64,000 bases of DNA from an uncultured Actinomycetes bacterium (GTDB lineage: Bacteria; Actinomycetota; Acidimicrobiia; Acidimicrobiales; RAAP-2). The translations under genes and the position numbers were made by a program. A model generated the notes under the pieces. The model made no database searches, was not told where the DNA came from, and saw nothing but the letters and a program-made list of their open reading frames with translations. Positions 1 through 8,930 of the stretch are shown here, piece by piece. The stretch is taken from positions 1-64,000 of the forward strand of contig CAIYAP010000006.1 of NCBI GenBank assembly GCA_903924205.1. The letters run 5' to 3'. The stretch's first letter is position 1. Each line of letters opens with the position of its first letter.

Positions 1-120
1 CGCCAAGAAGGCTGTTGCTAAGAAGGCTCCCGCCAAGAAGGCTGTTGCTAAGAAGGCTCCCGCCAAGAAGGCTGTTGCTAAGAAGGCTCCCGCCAAGAAG
101 GCTGTTGCTAAGAAGGCTCC
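1..120 (+). repeat. Four perfect 30-bp coding tandem repeats
   Basis: Copies lie at 1-30, 31-60, 61-90 and 91-120, with a partial fifth copy at 121-133. Each encodes ten residues of the Lys/Ala/Pro tail. The copies are identical at the nucleotide level, including third positions, which points to recent expansion by slippage or unequal recombination. The array probably continues left of the window. Confidence 0.95.
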
Positions 121-145
121 CGCCAAGAAGGCTGCCAAGAAGTAG
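1..145 (+). CDS. C-terminal tail of a lysine/alanine/proline-rich histone-H1-like protein (5' end outside window)
   Basis: Reading from base 2, the frame encodes a regular [10 protein letters not shown] tail that ends in TAG at 143-145. Such tails occur in actinobacterial HU (HupB) and H1-like nucleoid proteins, where they bind DNA without sequence specificity. The globular part lies upstream and cannot be seen, so HupB, an H1-like protein or another tailed protein remain possible. The tail is built from identical 30-bp repeats, so its length may vary between strains. An intrinsic terminator follows 40 bp downstream. Confidence 0.7.
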   Translation, partial: AKKAVAKKAPAKKAVAKKAPAKKAVAKKAPAKKAVAKKAPAKKAAKK

Positions 146-175
146 TTACTTCTGGCCAGTTCGTCTTCGGACGGA

Positions 176-775
176 CTACGGGTTTATGGAGGGAGCTTCG
201 GCTCCCTCCATTTTCCTTTGGTGCCAGACGATGTAGTCCGCAAGATTATCGATATCAGTCGCAGCTGGCACCCCATCACGAACGACGTGGTCAATCTCGG
301 CGTCGGTTAAATCCGCATCGTGGTGGGAGCTCGAGTGAGGGCCGTAACGAAATGTCCACTCGAGGCCGGCGGGCAATAAGAAAAGTGGAGTGCCATCACC
401 GTGCTGGTCTCGCCACACAGTAGCGATGGCGTCCGTCTCGAGGTCGAGTACCAGCTCTGGATTCGCCAGGTCGCTGTGTGCGACAAGTACCCACGGACTG
501 CGGCATTGCCGATACGCCTCGGCGAGGGAGTCGTTGAGCCCCGATGCTGCCACTATCCAACAGGTCTGCCCCAGAGGCTCAAGCCATGTCGCCGTGGCGT
601 GATCATTCACCACGAGTATCGGATGGAGGCTCGCGAGATGGTGAACGGTATTGCTCACGAGAGTCCACGACGCGTCAGCACGCTCGACGGAAGAGAGTTT
701 GAGACGCGACTTTCCCAACTGCGGTGATTTCACGGGAATGAGAACGGTGAGGTCGAGGTCGCGAAGTCTCGCCAT
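176..775 (-). CDS. fbiD: 2-phospho-L-lactate/phosphoenolpyruvate guanylyltransferase (FbiD/CofC), F420 biosynthesis
   Basis: The 199-residue product matches the CofC/FbiD family, which loads GMP onto 2-phospholactate or PEP to start coenzyme F420 side-chain synthesis in the cytoplasm. Visible landmarks are the N-terminal LIPVKSP...GKSRL nucleotide-binding start, an HSDLANP motif in place of the usual acidic catalytic motif, an FRYGPHSS segment and a late TDIDNLADY motif like the family's DVDTPEDL. An upstream ATG at 811 exists, but the ATG at 775 gives the usual N-terminus and sits 7 nt after a TAAAGT -10, so I chose it. The last codons double as the terminator hairpin of the converging gene. 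The gene is divergent from rnhB. Confidence 0.82.
   Translation of the reverse strand: MARLRDLDLTVLIPVKSPQLGKSRLKLSSVERADASWTLVSNTVHHLASLHPILVVNDHATATWLEPLGQTCWIVAASGLNDSLAEAYRQCRSPWVLVAHSDLANPELVLDLETDAIATVWRDQHGDGTPLFLLPAGLEWTFRYGPHSSSHHDADLTDAEIDHVVRDGVPAATDIDNLADYIVWHQRKMEGAEAPSINP
186..216 (+). terminator. Intrinsic terminator with UUCG tetraloop
   Basis: An 11-bp perfect stem (186-196 with 201-211) closes a TTCG loop and is followed on the + strand by TTTTCC. It would end the H1-like transcript. The hairpin lies inside the 3' coding end of fbiD on the opposite strand. No T-run follows it in that direction, so it should act one way only. Confidence 0.85.
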
Positions 776-814
776 GTGCGCCACTTTAGGTGCCGCGCTG
801 ATTACCCTCATGAC
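776..814. promoter_or_regulatory. Back-to-back leaderless promoters of fbiD and rnhB
   Basis: On the minus strand TAAAGT (783-788) lies 7 nt before the fbiD ATG. On the plus strand TACCCT (803-808) lies 6 nt before the rnhB GTG. Only 39 bp separate the two start codons, so each -10 falls roughly where the other promoter's -35 would be. Confidence 0.6.
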
Positions 815-1471
815 GTGAGTACCGGTCCAACCTTTGACGTCGAATCAAAGTGGTGGGCGACCGGTGACGTGGTCGTGGGACTCGACGAAGTTGGGCGCGG
901 CTCGCTCGCGGGACCCATTGTGGTAGGTGCCGTGGTGTGGCATCGTGATTCGTTGGTGCCCGAAGGCATCAGGGACTCCAAGAAAATGTCAGACGCACGT
1001 CGTCGCGACATCGCCCCGACCATCTGGGAGAGCGCCGCGGCCGCAGCGGTAGGCACCGCCTCGGCCGAGGAGATTGACCTCTGGGGAATTCGCACCGCGC
1101 AAGCCGTGGCGGCCGAGCGGGCCCTCGAAAGCCTGCGCCTGACCCCGACCGTCATGATAATTGACGGGCCGAGCAATTTCGTCAAGCCCCCGTCTCAGAT
1201 GTCTCTCGCCGCATCAACCGCTCCGCTCGGGCAGTGGGGCGATGTGCCCTCCACCTGTGTGGTGAAGGGGGACGACGCGTCACTGTCAGTAGCGGCCGCC
1301 GCCATCATCGCCAAGGTGTGGCGTGACGACTACATGCATGACCTCGAGTCGTCATTGCCCGGATATGGGTTTGCGGAACATGTGGGGTACGGCACCGCGG
1401 CGCATCGGGCCGCCATCGCGGCTCTCGGCCCCTCTCTCGAACATCGACAGACCTGGCACCTCGTCGATTAA
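815..1471 (+). CDS. rnhB: Ribonuclease HII
   Basis: RNase HII cuts the RNA strand of RNA-DNA hybrids and single ribonucleotides in DNA. The DEVGRGSLAGP motif supplies the first two acidic catalytic residues (D24, E25). Further family blocks are IIDG, GDDASLSVAAAAIIAKVWRD and the C-terminal GYGT...H with HRQTW. The 218-residue length from the GTG at 815 is typical. An ATG at 776 would add 13 residues but overlap the opposite promoter. Its TAA interlocks with the stop of the converging gene through a shared TTAA. Confidence 0.95.
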   Translation: MSTGPTFDVESKWWATGDVVVGLDEVGRGSLAGPIVVGAVVWHRDSLVPEGIRDSKKMSDARRRDIAPTIWESAAAAAVGTASAEEIDLWGIRTAQAVAAERALESLRLTPTVMIIDGPSNFVKPPSQMSLAASTAPLGQWGDVPSTCVVKGDDASLSVAAAAIIAKVWRDDYMHDLESSLPGYGFAEHVGYGTAAHRAAIAALGPSLEHRQTWHLVD

Positions 1472-3549
1472 CGACGCCACGACTCCGGCATGAAGGGCGA
1501 AAGCGGGTTGATGGGGCCGGTCGTCAGGCGACGGGCCTCATAGAGGGCGACAAGAGACGGTAACCATATTTCGACCGCTTCGTTTCGTGCGGTGGAGTCG
1601 TAGGCCGCCAATGTTCCCGTCGGCGTCAGGCTCGCTGTGATCGCCGTGTCGAGAGCGCTGTCGCTGAGATGACCGACATTGAATTGTGAACCCGTCGCGA
1701 GGTGATTCTCGCCCGAGGGGTACACATTGGGGTAATAGAGATAGCCATTCGCCCACAACGCAAAGTCCCACTGAGTGGGCGACGTCAGAACTGTGTGGAC
1801 CAGTTGGTCGTGCGCGAGCGGGGTGACGATGAGGGCGACGCCCGCACGCGCCCACTGACTAGACAGCGAGCGAGCGAGGTTGGTGAGGGTGCTGTCGGAA
1901 CTGTCAACGATGATCGAGAAACTCAGGGGAGTGCCGAGAGCGACGCCGCACAGTGCCGCATTCACGCAGGCTCCCGATGAAAAGCCGTGGGCCGCAAGTT
2001 GTTGGCGCGCCGCTCTCAGGGAAAGCGCCGCAGTGGGTGGCGCGATGCCGAACGGGTTGCCCAAGGTTCCCGGCACTGGCCCGGCCGTCGAGATGGCGGC
2101 GCCCTTGGCGCCGTCTTTGACGAGCAATGCCTGGCTGGTGATGGCGTTGAGGAAATGGCGAAACCACGTCTGACGCAGCAAGACGCCGGCTGACCCCGTG
2201 GCGCCACTGGTCGACGCGTTGTTGATCACGGCCGAGGGGTCCGCCCATGAGGCCGAGGCGGAGATGCGGTAACCCGCCCGCGCCCAAGCTGTTGGTTGGG
2301 CGAGGTTGAGGTGAGCAAGATCGACGGGGGACTTCACCGCGCTCGGCGAGACGGGAGCCCAATCCACCTTGCCAGCGGCGACGAGGCGGGCACAGTTGCT
2401 GAGCGACCCGCAGGCGGTGACGACGAGCGTGGATGCCGACACGGGCGTGAGCGAATAACGCGAATTCTGCACGTAGGCGAGTTCGCTGTCCGTGGCCTTG
2501 CTCAGGCGCCAGGGTCCATCCACGAGGGCGAAGAGGCGTCCCGCGAGCGCGGACGTTTGCGCCCATTGGCTACGCATGCGACCAAGCAAACTCATGACGT
2601 CGCGCACTTCAGTACACGTGCGGGCCATCAGGCGATTGCTGACGGTCGCCACTGATAAGACGCCGGTGACGTCGTGAGTACTGGCCACACCATTTCCGGG
2701 ACCCATGTTTCCGTTGCCAATCCACGAATTGCTGTGACAACCACCACTCACGGTGCTCATGGTGGTGAGCGCGGCGACCGAGGTGGTGTAGACCGGTGCG
2801 GACGATGAAAAGGTCGTCGGCACCACATCCCACGCGGCGGGCAGGGGTGTGATGCTGGCGAGCTGATTAGCGGTAAACCACGTGGGATTGACCGCTCGAG
2901 ACAGGTTCAGCGTCAGACTATTACCGCTCACGGTCACCGACGAGATGAGGTCTGGCAGTGACCGCGCGACACCCGCGACGGGTCGCAGATAATTCGCATC
3001 GGCAGACGGGTAGGCCGCAAGGAGGTTGAGCCAAAAGACGATGTCGGCCGGCGACACGGCGCTGCCATCGCTCCACACCGCTGTGGATTTCACGGTAATG
3101 GTCACGGCGGTGTCCGTGGAGTTGTACACCGGGTCAAGAGCGAGCGAATTCGCACTGTTGAGAGCCGGGGTTGTACCTGTCCCCATCCAATACAGCGGTC
3201 GATACATCAAGTGCTGAAACCACCGCGTGTTCGCCGTGGACGAGTCGCGTGCCGACATGAAGGGATAGATGTTCGTGGGCCACGCACTTGGTGGCAGGCC
3301 GACGGTCAGGGACCACGGGGTGGGGTTAATGACGGGTGGCTTCGTCGTTGTCGTCACACGAGTGGTCGTGGTGACGTGGGTCGTCGTCGTGCTCGCCCGA
3401 GTCGTGGTGGTCGTGGGATGTGACGTGGTGGTCGCACGCACGGTGGTTGACGTGACATGAGGCAAGAGCGCGGAACTAGCCGTGGACGGCAACAGCACGA
3501 GGCCTATCCCGAGGGCCCCGATGAGGGTGCGAAGTCTCGGCGCCGTCAT
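1468..3549 (-). CDS. Family 5 (peptide/nickel-type) ABC solute-binding protein with Thr-rich stalk
   Basis: The 693-residue product opens with a signal peptide (hydrophobic stretch about residues 10-28, Ala-Ser-Ala-type end, no lipobox Cys). A Thr-rich low-complexity stretch to about residue 72 follows, then an SBP_bac_5 fold. Family features are the early MYRPLY segment, the VWSDGSAVSPADIVFWLNLL block, and a late GYLYYPNVYPSGENH region near the ligand site. Such proteins deliver oligopeptides or similar ligands to DppBCDF-type importers. No permease or ATPase gene lies nearby, so it is an orphan or serves a distant transporter. The Thr stalk probably spaces the domain from the envelope. The ligand cannot be deduced. 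Confidence 0.85.
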   Translation of the reverse strand: MTAPRLRTLIGALGIGLVLLPSTASSALLPHVTSTTVRATTTSHPTTTTTRASTTTTHVTTTTRVTTTTKPPVINPTPWSLTVGLPPSAWPTNIYPFMSARDSSTANTRWFQHLMYRPLYWMGTGTTPALNSANSLALDPVYNSTDTAVTITVKSTAVWSDGSAVSPADIVFWLNLLAAYPSADANYLRPVAGVARSLPDLISSVTVSGNSLTLNLSRAVNPTWFTANQLASITPLPAAWDVVPTTFSSSAPVYTTSVAALTTMSTVSGGCHSNSWIGNGNMGPGNGVASTHDVTGVLSVATVSNRLMARTCTEVRDVMSLLGRMRSQWAQTSALAGRLFALVDGPWRLSKATDSELAYVQNSRYSLTPVSASTLVVTACGSLSNCARLVAAGKVDWAPVSPSAVKSPVDLAHLNLAQPTAWARAGYRISASASWADPSAVINNASTSGATGSAGVLLRQTWFRHFLNAITSQALLVKDGAKGAAISTAGPVPGTLGNPFGIAPPTAALSLRAARQQLAAHGFSSGACVNAALCGVALGTPLSFSIIVDSSDSTLTNLARSLSSQWARAGVALIVTPLAHDQLVHTVLTSPTQWDFALWANGYLYYPNVYPSGENHLATGSQFNVGHLSDSALDTAITASLTPTGTLAAYDSTARNEAVEIWLPSLVALYEARRLTTGPINPLSPFMPESWRR

Positions 3550-3556
3550 GGCTGAG

Positions 3557-3562
3557 ACCCTA
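3557..3562 (-). promoter_or_regulatory. -10 element of the solute-binding protein gene
   Basis: TAGGGT on the minus strand with a 7-nt spacer to the ATG at 3549, implying a leaderless mRNA. Confidence 0.55.
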
Positions 3563-3573
3563 GCCAGCCCCGA

Positions 3574-4476
3574 CTAGTTCGTCGAGGTCAGAGCGCGGTC
3601 GAGGGCCTGACGAACGGTGGGATCGTCAAAGCTGAATCCTGACGTGACGAGCCGATCAGGAACGACGCGCTGGCTGATAAGGAGCAACTCGTCAGCCATC
3701 TCACGCCCGAGGACGAGTCGCAGCGCGGCAGATGGCGCAGCGGCAAGGGCCGGGCGGTGTACGGCGGCGCCGAGAGCTGCCGTGAACTCTCGGTTGGTGC
3801 ACGGTTCCGGAATGACCAGGTTGACTGGTCCACTGACCCCCGCGTCGACGCAGTGGACGATGGCGCGGACGGTGTCGTGAAGCGAAATCGGGCTCATCCA
3901 CTGGCGGCCAGAACCGAGGCGCCCTCCCAATCCTGCCTTAAAAAGAGGCAATTGCTTGCCGAGGGCTCCACCGGACTTGCTCAAGACGATGCCCGTGCGC
4001 AGGGTGGTGAGGGCGCAGGCATCGGCAGCCACTTCACGTCCGGCTGCTTCCCAGGCATCGCACACGTCGGCGAGGAAGCCCTCGCCACGGGTAGACACTT
4101 CGTTCACGACATCATCGCCTCGGGACCCATAAAAACCGATGGCCGATCCCGCCACGAGACGTGCGGGAGGGTTGTCGCCCCACAGGTGTCGCAATGCGCG
4201 AGTGCCGTCCACCCGCGACAAAAGAATCGCACGCCGGTAGGCCGCCGTCCATCGCTTATCGCCGATCCCCGCACCGGCCAAGTGAATGACGGCGTCGAGG
4301 TTGGCGACGCGCGCGCGATCGGCGGTCTCGCCCGTTTCCGTGTTCCACGTCAATTCACGCGAGTGGTGTGCCGCGCGACGGGTAAGGACGACGACCTCAT
4401 CTCCGCGCGCCTCGAGGGTGGTGACGAGCGCTGAGCCGATCAGCCCCGTGCCTCCGGTGATTGCAATACGACTCAT
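3574..4476 (-). CDS. TIGR01777-family NAD(P)-dependent epimerase/reductase (YfcH-like)
   Basis: This 300-residue extended short-chain dehydrogenase has an N-terminal ITGGTGLIGSAL dinucleotide-binding loop. It also has the family's VIHLAGAGIGDKRW block, SAIGFYGSRGDD with the active-site Tyr, and SPISLHDTVRAIVHCV. The C-terminal DUF1731 segment (about residues 245-295) is present and includes VVPDRLVTSGFSF. The substrate of this family is unknown. It overlaps the upstream hydrolase gene by 4 bp (ATGA), so the two are co-translated. Confidence 0.9.
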   Translation of the reverse strand: MSRIAITGGTGLIGSALVTTLEARGDEVVVLTRRAAHHSRELTWNTETGETADRARVANLDAVIHLAGAGIGDKRWTAAYRRAILLSRVDGTRALRHLWGDNPPARLVAGSAIGFYGSRGDDVVNEVSTRGEGFLADVCDAWEAAGREVAADACALTTLRTGIVLSKSGGALGKQLPLFKAGLGGRLGSGRQWMSPISLHDTVRAIVHCVDAGVSGPVNLVIPEPCTNREFTAALGAAVHRPALAAAPSAALRLVLGREMADELLLISQRVVPDRLVTSGFSFDDPTVRQALDRALTSTN

Positions 4477-5264
4477 GGCTCCACCGTAGAGGTGATTAGG
4501 CGAGCCACGACATCAGGCTGCGCCAGATGGGCGCCGTGAGTGGCCCTTTCCAGACTCACCTCGCTGACTAACAGGCCTGTCGCGCGTAATCCACGGACGC
4601 AATCGGCGTAATACGCCTGATGCGGTCCGTCGCCGTAGCTCATGGTGATGGGCACCTTGATGGACGTCACGTCAAAACCGATCGGCTTTTGCAGTTCGCG
4701 CAGGTCCGCCTGAAGTGCGGGGCCGTCATTGAGGCGCTCGTGGCGAGCGTCGGGCGCCAGCCGCTCCCAAATGGCATCGCCAATCATGCGACGAAAAAAT
4801 AATTCTGCCTCCCTCGCGGGGTCGTCCGACACACTGCGAACAGTTCCCTCAATGGTCGTAAACCAGGGAAGCGGCGGTTCGTACGCAATCACCTGGTCCA
4901 CCACTACGCCGCGCGCCGCGCTCGCGAGGGCAATCAACCCGCCGAAGGAATGGCCAAAAAGGACAACGGGAACGGTTGGAGCGATCTCCTCGAGAAGGCG
5001 AAACACGTCGTCGACATGTTCCGAGACCGTGCCAGGGCCCAGTTCACGCGATCCGCCATAGCCACGTCGGTCAGGGGCGTAGAAGGAATAGGTCGAGAGG
5101 CGTCGAGCAACACGAGCGAACGAAGCCGCCCGATCGAGGCCGCCATGAAGGGCAATAACCACGCCGACCGGGTCGACGAGCTCGCTCGCCGAGACGGCGA
5201 ATCCCCAAGAATCCCCGTAGTTGCTCGGTCGAAGCCCGAGGCGCGTTAGGCGCGAGTCGCTCAC
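4473..5264 (-). CDS. Alpha/beta-hydrolase
   Basis: The 263-residue protein has the hydrolase fold signatures: oxyanion-side HGGLDRA, APDRRGYGGS, and nucleophile elbow GHSFGG (about residues 111-116). A late THGAHLAQPD holds the probable catalytic His. The substrate is not predictable. The gene leads a two-gene unit with the TIGR01777 reductase. The GTG start at 5264 follows a TAGCGT -10 by 6 nt. Confidence 0.82.
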   Translation of the reverse strand: MSDSRLTRLGLRPSNYGDSWGFAVSASELVDPVGVVIALHGGLDRAASFARVARRLSTYSFYAPDRRGYGGSRELGPGTVSEHVDDVFRLLEEIAPTVPVVLFGHSFGGLIALASAARGVVVDQVIAYEPPLPWFTTIEGTVRSVSDDPAREAELFFRRMIGDAIWERLAPDARHERLNDGPALQADLRELQKPIGFDVTSIKVPITMSYGDGPHQAYYADCVRGLRATGLLVSEVSLERATHGAHLAQPDVVARLITSTVEP

Positions 5265-5270
5265 ACCGCG

Positions 5271-5276
5271 ACGCTA
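5271..5276 (-). promoter_or_regulatory. -10 element of the alpha/beta-hydrolase gene
   Basis: TAGCGT on the minus strand, 6-nt spacer, then the GTG at 5264. It diverges from the kgd promoter. Confidence 0.55.
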
Positions 5277-5310
5277 CCGGTTGGCCTCACGGAATCGGCT
5301 CAACCTCTCC

Positions 5311-5316
5311 TAGGCT
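5311..5316 (+). promoter_or_regulatory. -10 element of kgd
   Basis: TAGGCT followed by 8 nt and the GTG at 5325. Because the GTG at 5319 is only 2 nt away, this element favours 5325 as the leaderless start. Confidence 0.5.
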
Positions 5317-5324
5317 ATGTGACC

Positions 5325-8300
5325 GTGAGCACCTCCCCCGACTCGATGAACTCTGGATCGCTCGGCCCCAACGCATGGCTGGTTGACGACCTCTACGAGA
5401 AGTTTTTGAACGACCCGACCAGCGTGTCCGCCACCTGGCAAGAATTCTTCGCCACCTATCAACGTTCCCCGTTGCCGAGCGTGGCCGCAGTGTCGGCTGC
5501 ACCGACGACGGCAGCAGCAGCGGCACGACCGGCAGCCAGCGCCGTGGACGAATCCGCCACCCCCCTGCGTGGTGCGGCGGCCCGCATCGTGTCAAACATG
5601 AACGCGTCGCTGAGCGTCCCGACCGCCACCAGTTTCCGCGTCGTGTCGGCTCGATTGCTCGAAACGAACCGTGTGGCTCTCAATGAGTCCCTGTCGCGCA
5701 CCACGGGTTCCAAGGTCTCCTTCACTCACTTCATCGCTTACGCCATCGTGAAGGGCCTCGAGCGCTTTCCCTCCATGAACGCATCGTTCGTCGAGGCGGT
5801 GGACGAAAAGGGCACACCGGGCGTGCATCGACACGCCCACGTGGGCCTCGGTCTCGCCGTGGACGTCGAGAAATCCGATGGCACTCGCAATCTGATGGTG
5901 CCGGTGATCAAGGATGCCGACACGCTGGACTTCCGAGGCTTCGTGAACGCCTACGAAGAGCGCGTGCGACGGGTTCACTCTGGCACCGCCGGTGCCGACG
6001 ACTTCGCCGGCGCGACGTGCTCGCTGACCAACCCGGGCACTATCGGCACCGTTCAGTCGGTCCCGCGCCTCATGCCCGGACAGGGCGCAATTTTCGGTGT
6101 GGGCGCTTTGGCGTGGCCGGCTGGATTCGAGTCGGCCGACCCTCGCGCCTTGGCGGAGATGGGCGTCGGCAAGGTGATGACCATCACCAGCACCTATGAC
6201 CACCGCATTATCCAAGGTGCTGAGTCCGGAATGTTTCTCAAGTACGTGGCCGAGTGCCTGACGGGTGGACACAACTTCTACGTTGACGTCTTTGCGTCTA
6301 TGGGAGTTCCCTACGAGCCGGCTAAGTGGGCCAAGGACGTGAATAACCCTGACGAGTCGAGCCGCGACGCCATTTTGAAGCAGATTCGAGTCCAAGAACT
6401 CATCAATGCGTATCGCGTGCGCGGCCACCTTGTCGCTCACCTAGACCCGCTGCACGCCCACGCGCCGCACACGCACCCCGAGCTCGACCTCGCCACCTAC
6501 GGCCTGTCGATCTGGGACCTTGGCCGCACCTTCGTGGTTGATGGCCTCGCGGGCAAGACTGAAGCCACGCTGGAGGACATCCTTCAGATTCTCCGTGACG
6601 CCTACAGCCGCACGATGGGCGTGGAATATATGCACATCATGGATCCCGTGCAAAAGAAGTGGTTCCAAGACCGCCTTGAAGGCGTGAAGGTCACGACGAC
6701 GGCGCAAGTGCGTAACCGCATTTTGGAGAGGCTCACGTCAGCTGAGGTATTTGAACGCTTCTTGCACACTCGCTACGTCGGTCAGAAGCGCTTTGGTATC
6801 GAAGGTGGCGAGTCAACCATCGTGACCTTGGACGCGATTCTGTCCGGCGCGGCAGACCACGGCACCAATGACGCGATTATCGGGATGGCCCACCGAGGAC
6901 GGCTCAACATTCTCGCCAACGTGGTGGGAAAGAGCTACTCGCACATCTTTAGCGAATTCGAAGGCAACCTCGACCCCGAGAGCGTGCAGGGCTCCGGCGA
7001 CGTCAAGTACCACAAAGGTGCCACCGGCACTTTCACCTCGCCCGCGGGTGAGAGCTTGACGATTTCGATGGCCGCAAACCCCAGCCACCTCGAGACGGTT
7101 GACCCCGTCGTCGAGGGCATGGTGCGAGCGAAGCAGGATCGCGTGATTCGTCCCTCCGATGGGACGCGTCCGGTGGACCCGCCCGCGGCGTTCCCGGGCC
7201 TTGCCATCTTGATTCACGGGGACGCCGCATTCGCCGGCCAAGGCGTGGTCGTGGAAACCCTGAACATGTCCCAGCTGTCGGGATATCGCATTGGTGGCAC
7301 CATTCACGTGGTCATCAACAACCAAGTGGGCTTCACCACCGCGCCGGAGTCCTCGCGCTCCTCGTTCTATCCCACGGATGTGGCCAAGGCGATTCAGTCG
7401 CCCATCATCCACGTCAACGGCGATGACCCCGAGGCCTGTTTCCGCGCCGGTGAACTCGCCGAGGCGTACCGCGCAGAATTCCACCGCGACGTTGTGATCA
7501 ACTTGGTGTGTTACCGTCGCCACGGTCACAACGAGGGTGATGACCCGAGCTACACCCAGCCGCTCATGTACAAGGTGATTGACCAACTTCGTTCGGTCCG
7601 CTTCTTGTACACCGAAACGCTGATTCGTCGAGGCGACCTCACTCTCGAGGAGGCCGAAGCCGCTCTGGAGAGCTTCAATAGCCGCCTTCAGGGCGTGCTG
7701 GAAGAAGTTCGCACCATCCCCAAGCCTGTCTTGGATCACGTGCCGGTCAATGAGATTCCTCAGGATCTCCCCGCCCCGGCCACGGGGGTCGCCAAGGAAC
7801 GACTGCGGCAGATCGCCGCGGCCACCGCGTCCGTACCCGAGGGCTTCACGCTTCACCCCAAGCTCGAGCGTCAGTTCGCACAGCGTGCCCAGATGCTCGA
7901 GGGTGGCGACGTGGACTGGGCCTTAGGCGAAGCCTTGGCCTTCGGATCGATGGTTCTCGAGGGCACCAATGTGCGCTTGATGGGTCAAGACAGCCGCCGT
8001 GGCACTTTTTCGCACCGACACGCCGCCTTCATCGACTACGAGGATGGCAAGCAGTTCGTGCCGCTGTCCAACCTGGACGGCGCGACTGGTTTCTTCACCG
8101 TGCGCGACTCCTTGCTCAGCGAGTACGCGGCTCTCGGCTTCGAATATGGCTATTCGGTGGAATCGCCCGAATCCTTCGTGGCCTGGGAAGCACAGTTCGG
8201 CGACTTCGTCAATGGTGCTGAAATTGTCATCGATAACTTCCTGGTTGCGGCGGAAGACAAGTGGGGCCAGCAGGCTCACCTCACCATGTTGCTACCACAT

Positions 8301-8930
8301 GGATACGAAGGTCAGGGGCCCGAGCACTCCAGCGGCCGTATCGAGCGCTTCTTATCCCTGTGTGCGCGCAACAACATTCGCGTCGCTCAGCCGACGACCG
8401 CTGCCCAGTACTTCCACCTGCTGCGCAGCCAGGTTCGTCGCGAGCACCGCACGCCCCTGGTGATTTTCACCCCGAAGTCCATGCTGCGCGCCACGCAGGT
8501 TCGCTCGCGCATCGAAGAATTCGAAACGGGTTCGTTCCAGACCGTCCTCGATGACCCGAAGACTCCGCGCTCCGCGACACGCGTCATTCTCGCCACCGGC
8601 AAGATTGCGCACGAAGCCTTTGCTTATCGAGATGAGAGTGGAGCCGACAACGTCGCCATCATCCGCCTCGAGCAGATCTACCCATGGCCGCAGGAAGACT
8701 TGAGCAAGATTCTGTCCCAGTATCCGGCGGTCGACGAAGTGGTCTGGCTGCAAGAGGAGCCCGAGAACATGGGTGCGTGGCCGTTCGTGCACCACCAATT
8801 GCACCGTAATTTGCGAGACGGTGTGCGGGTCGCGCACGTCGCTCGTGCCGAATCGGCTAGCCCGGCCACTGGTAGTTCACTGGTTCACACCGCGGAGCAG
8901 GCCGACCTGCTGAAGCGGTCCATCGGGTGA
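5325..8930 (+). CDS. kgd: Multifunctional 2-oxoglutarate metabolism enzyme (2-oxoglutarate decarboxylase/dehydrogenase E1 fused to E2-type acyltransferase)
   Basis: At about 1201 residues this is the fused Kgd/OdhA protein of actinobacteria, which feeds 2-oxoglutarate through the TCA cycle. Order: an N-terminal helix (NAWLVDDLYEKF), an Ala/Pro linker (about 50-90), and an E2 acyltransferase domain without lipoyl domain (about 95-325), whose catalytic His is in STYDHRII near residue 293. The ThDP-dependent E1 follows (about 360-1200), with AHRGRLNIL, GDAAFAGQGVVVETLN...NNQVGF and YRRHGHNEGDDPSYTQPLMY. Length and order agree with the mycobacterial enzyme. A GTG at 5319 would add two residues. 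The stop overlaps the next start by 4 bp, so it leads a four-gene operon. Confidence 0.95.
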   Translation: MSTSPDSMNSGSLGPNAWLVDDLYEKFLNDPTSVSATWQEFFATYQRSPLPSVAAVSAAPTTAAAAARPAASAVDESATPLRGAAARIVSNMNASLSVPTATSFRVVSARLLETNRVALNESLSRTTGSKVSFTHFIAYAIVKGLERFPSMNASFVEAVDEKGTPGVHRHAHVGLGLAVDVEKSDGTRNLMVPVIKDADTLDFRGFVNAYEERVRRVHSGTAGADDFAGATCSLTNPGTIGTVQSVPRLMPGQGAIFGVGALAWPAGFESADPRALAEMGVGKVMTITSTYDHRIIQGAESGMFLKYVAECLTGGHNFYVDVFASMGVPYEPAKWAKDVNNPDESSRDAILKQIRVQELINAYRVRGHLVAHLDPLHAHAPHTHPELDLATYGLSIWDLGRTFVVDGLAGKTEATLEDILQILRDAYSRTMGVEYMHIMDPVQKKWFQDRLEGVKVTTTAQVRNRILERLTSAEVFERFLHTRYVGQKRFGIEGGESTIVTLDAILSGAADHGTNDAIIGMAHRGRLNILANVVGKSYSHIFSEFEGNLDPESVQGSGDVKYHKGATGTFTSPAGESLTISMAANPSHLETVDPVVEGMVRAKQDRVIRPSDGTRPVDPPAAFPGLAILIHGDAAFAGQGVVVETLNMSQLSGYRIGGTIHVVINNQVGFTTAPESSRSSFYPTDVAKAIQSPIIHVNGDDPEACFRAGELAEAYRAEFHRDVVINLVCYRRHGHNEGDDPSYTQPLMYKVIDQLRSVRFLYTETLIRRGDLTLEEAEAALESFNSRLQGVLEEVRTIPKPVLDHVPVNEIPQDLPAPATGVAKERLRQIAAATASVPEGFTLHPKLERQFAQRAQMLEGGDVDWALGEALAFGSMVLEGTNVRLMGQDSRRGTFSHRHAAFIDYEDGKQFVPLSNLDGATGFFTVRDSLLSEYAALGFEYGYSVESPESFVAWEAQFGDFVNGAEIVIDNFLVAAEDKWGQQAHLTMLLPHGYEGQGPEHSSGRIERFLSLCARNNIRVAQPTTAAQYFHLLRSQVRREHRTPLVIFTPKSMLRATQVRSRIEEFETGSFQTVLDDPKTPRSATRVILATGKIAHEAFAYRDESGADNVAIIRLEQIYPWPQEDLSKILSQYPAVDEVVWLQEEPENMGAWPFVHHQLHRNLRDGVRVAHVARAESASPATGSSLVHTAEQADLLKRSIG

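Noticed and set aside
1..120. CRISPR-like array
   Set aside because: There are no spacers. The repeats are contiguous and code for a Lys/Ala tail.
5592..7856. Long antisense open frames inside kgd (up to 347 codons)
   Set aside because: Composition and lack of any family match mark them as mirror frames of a high-GC gene.
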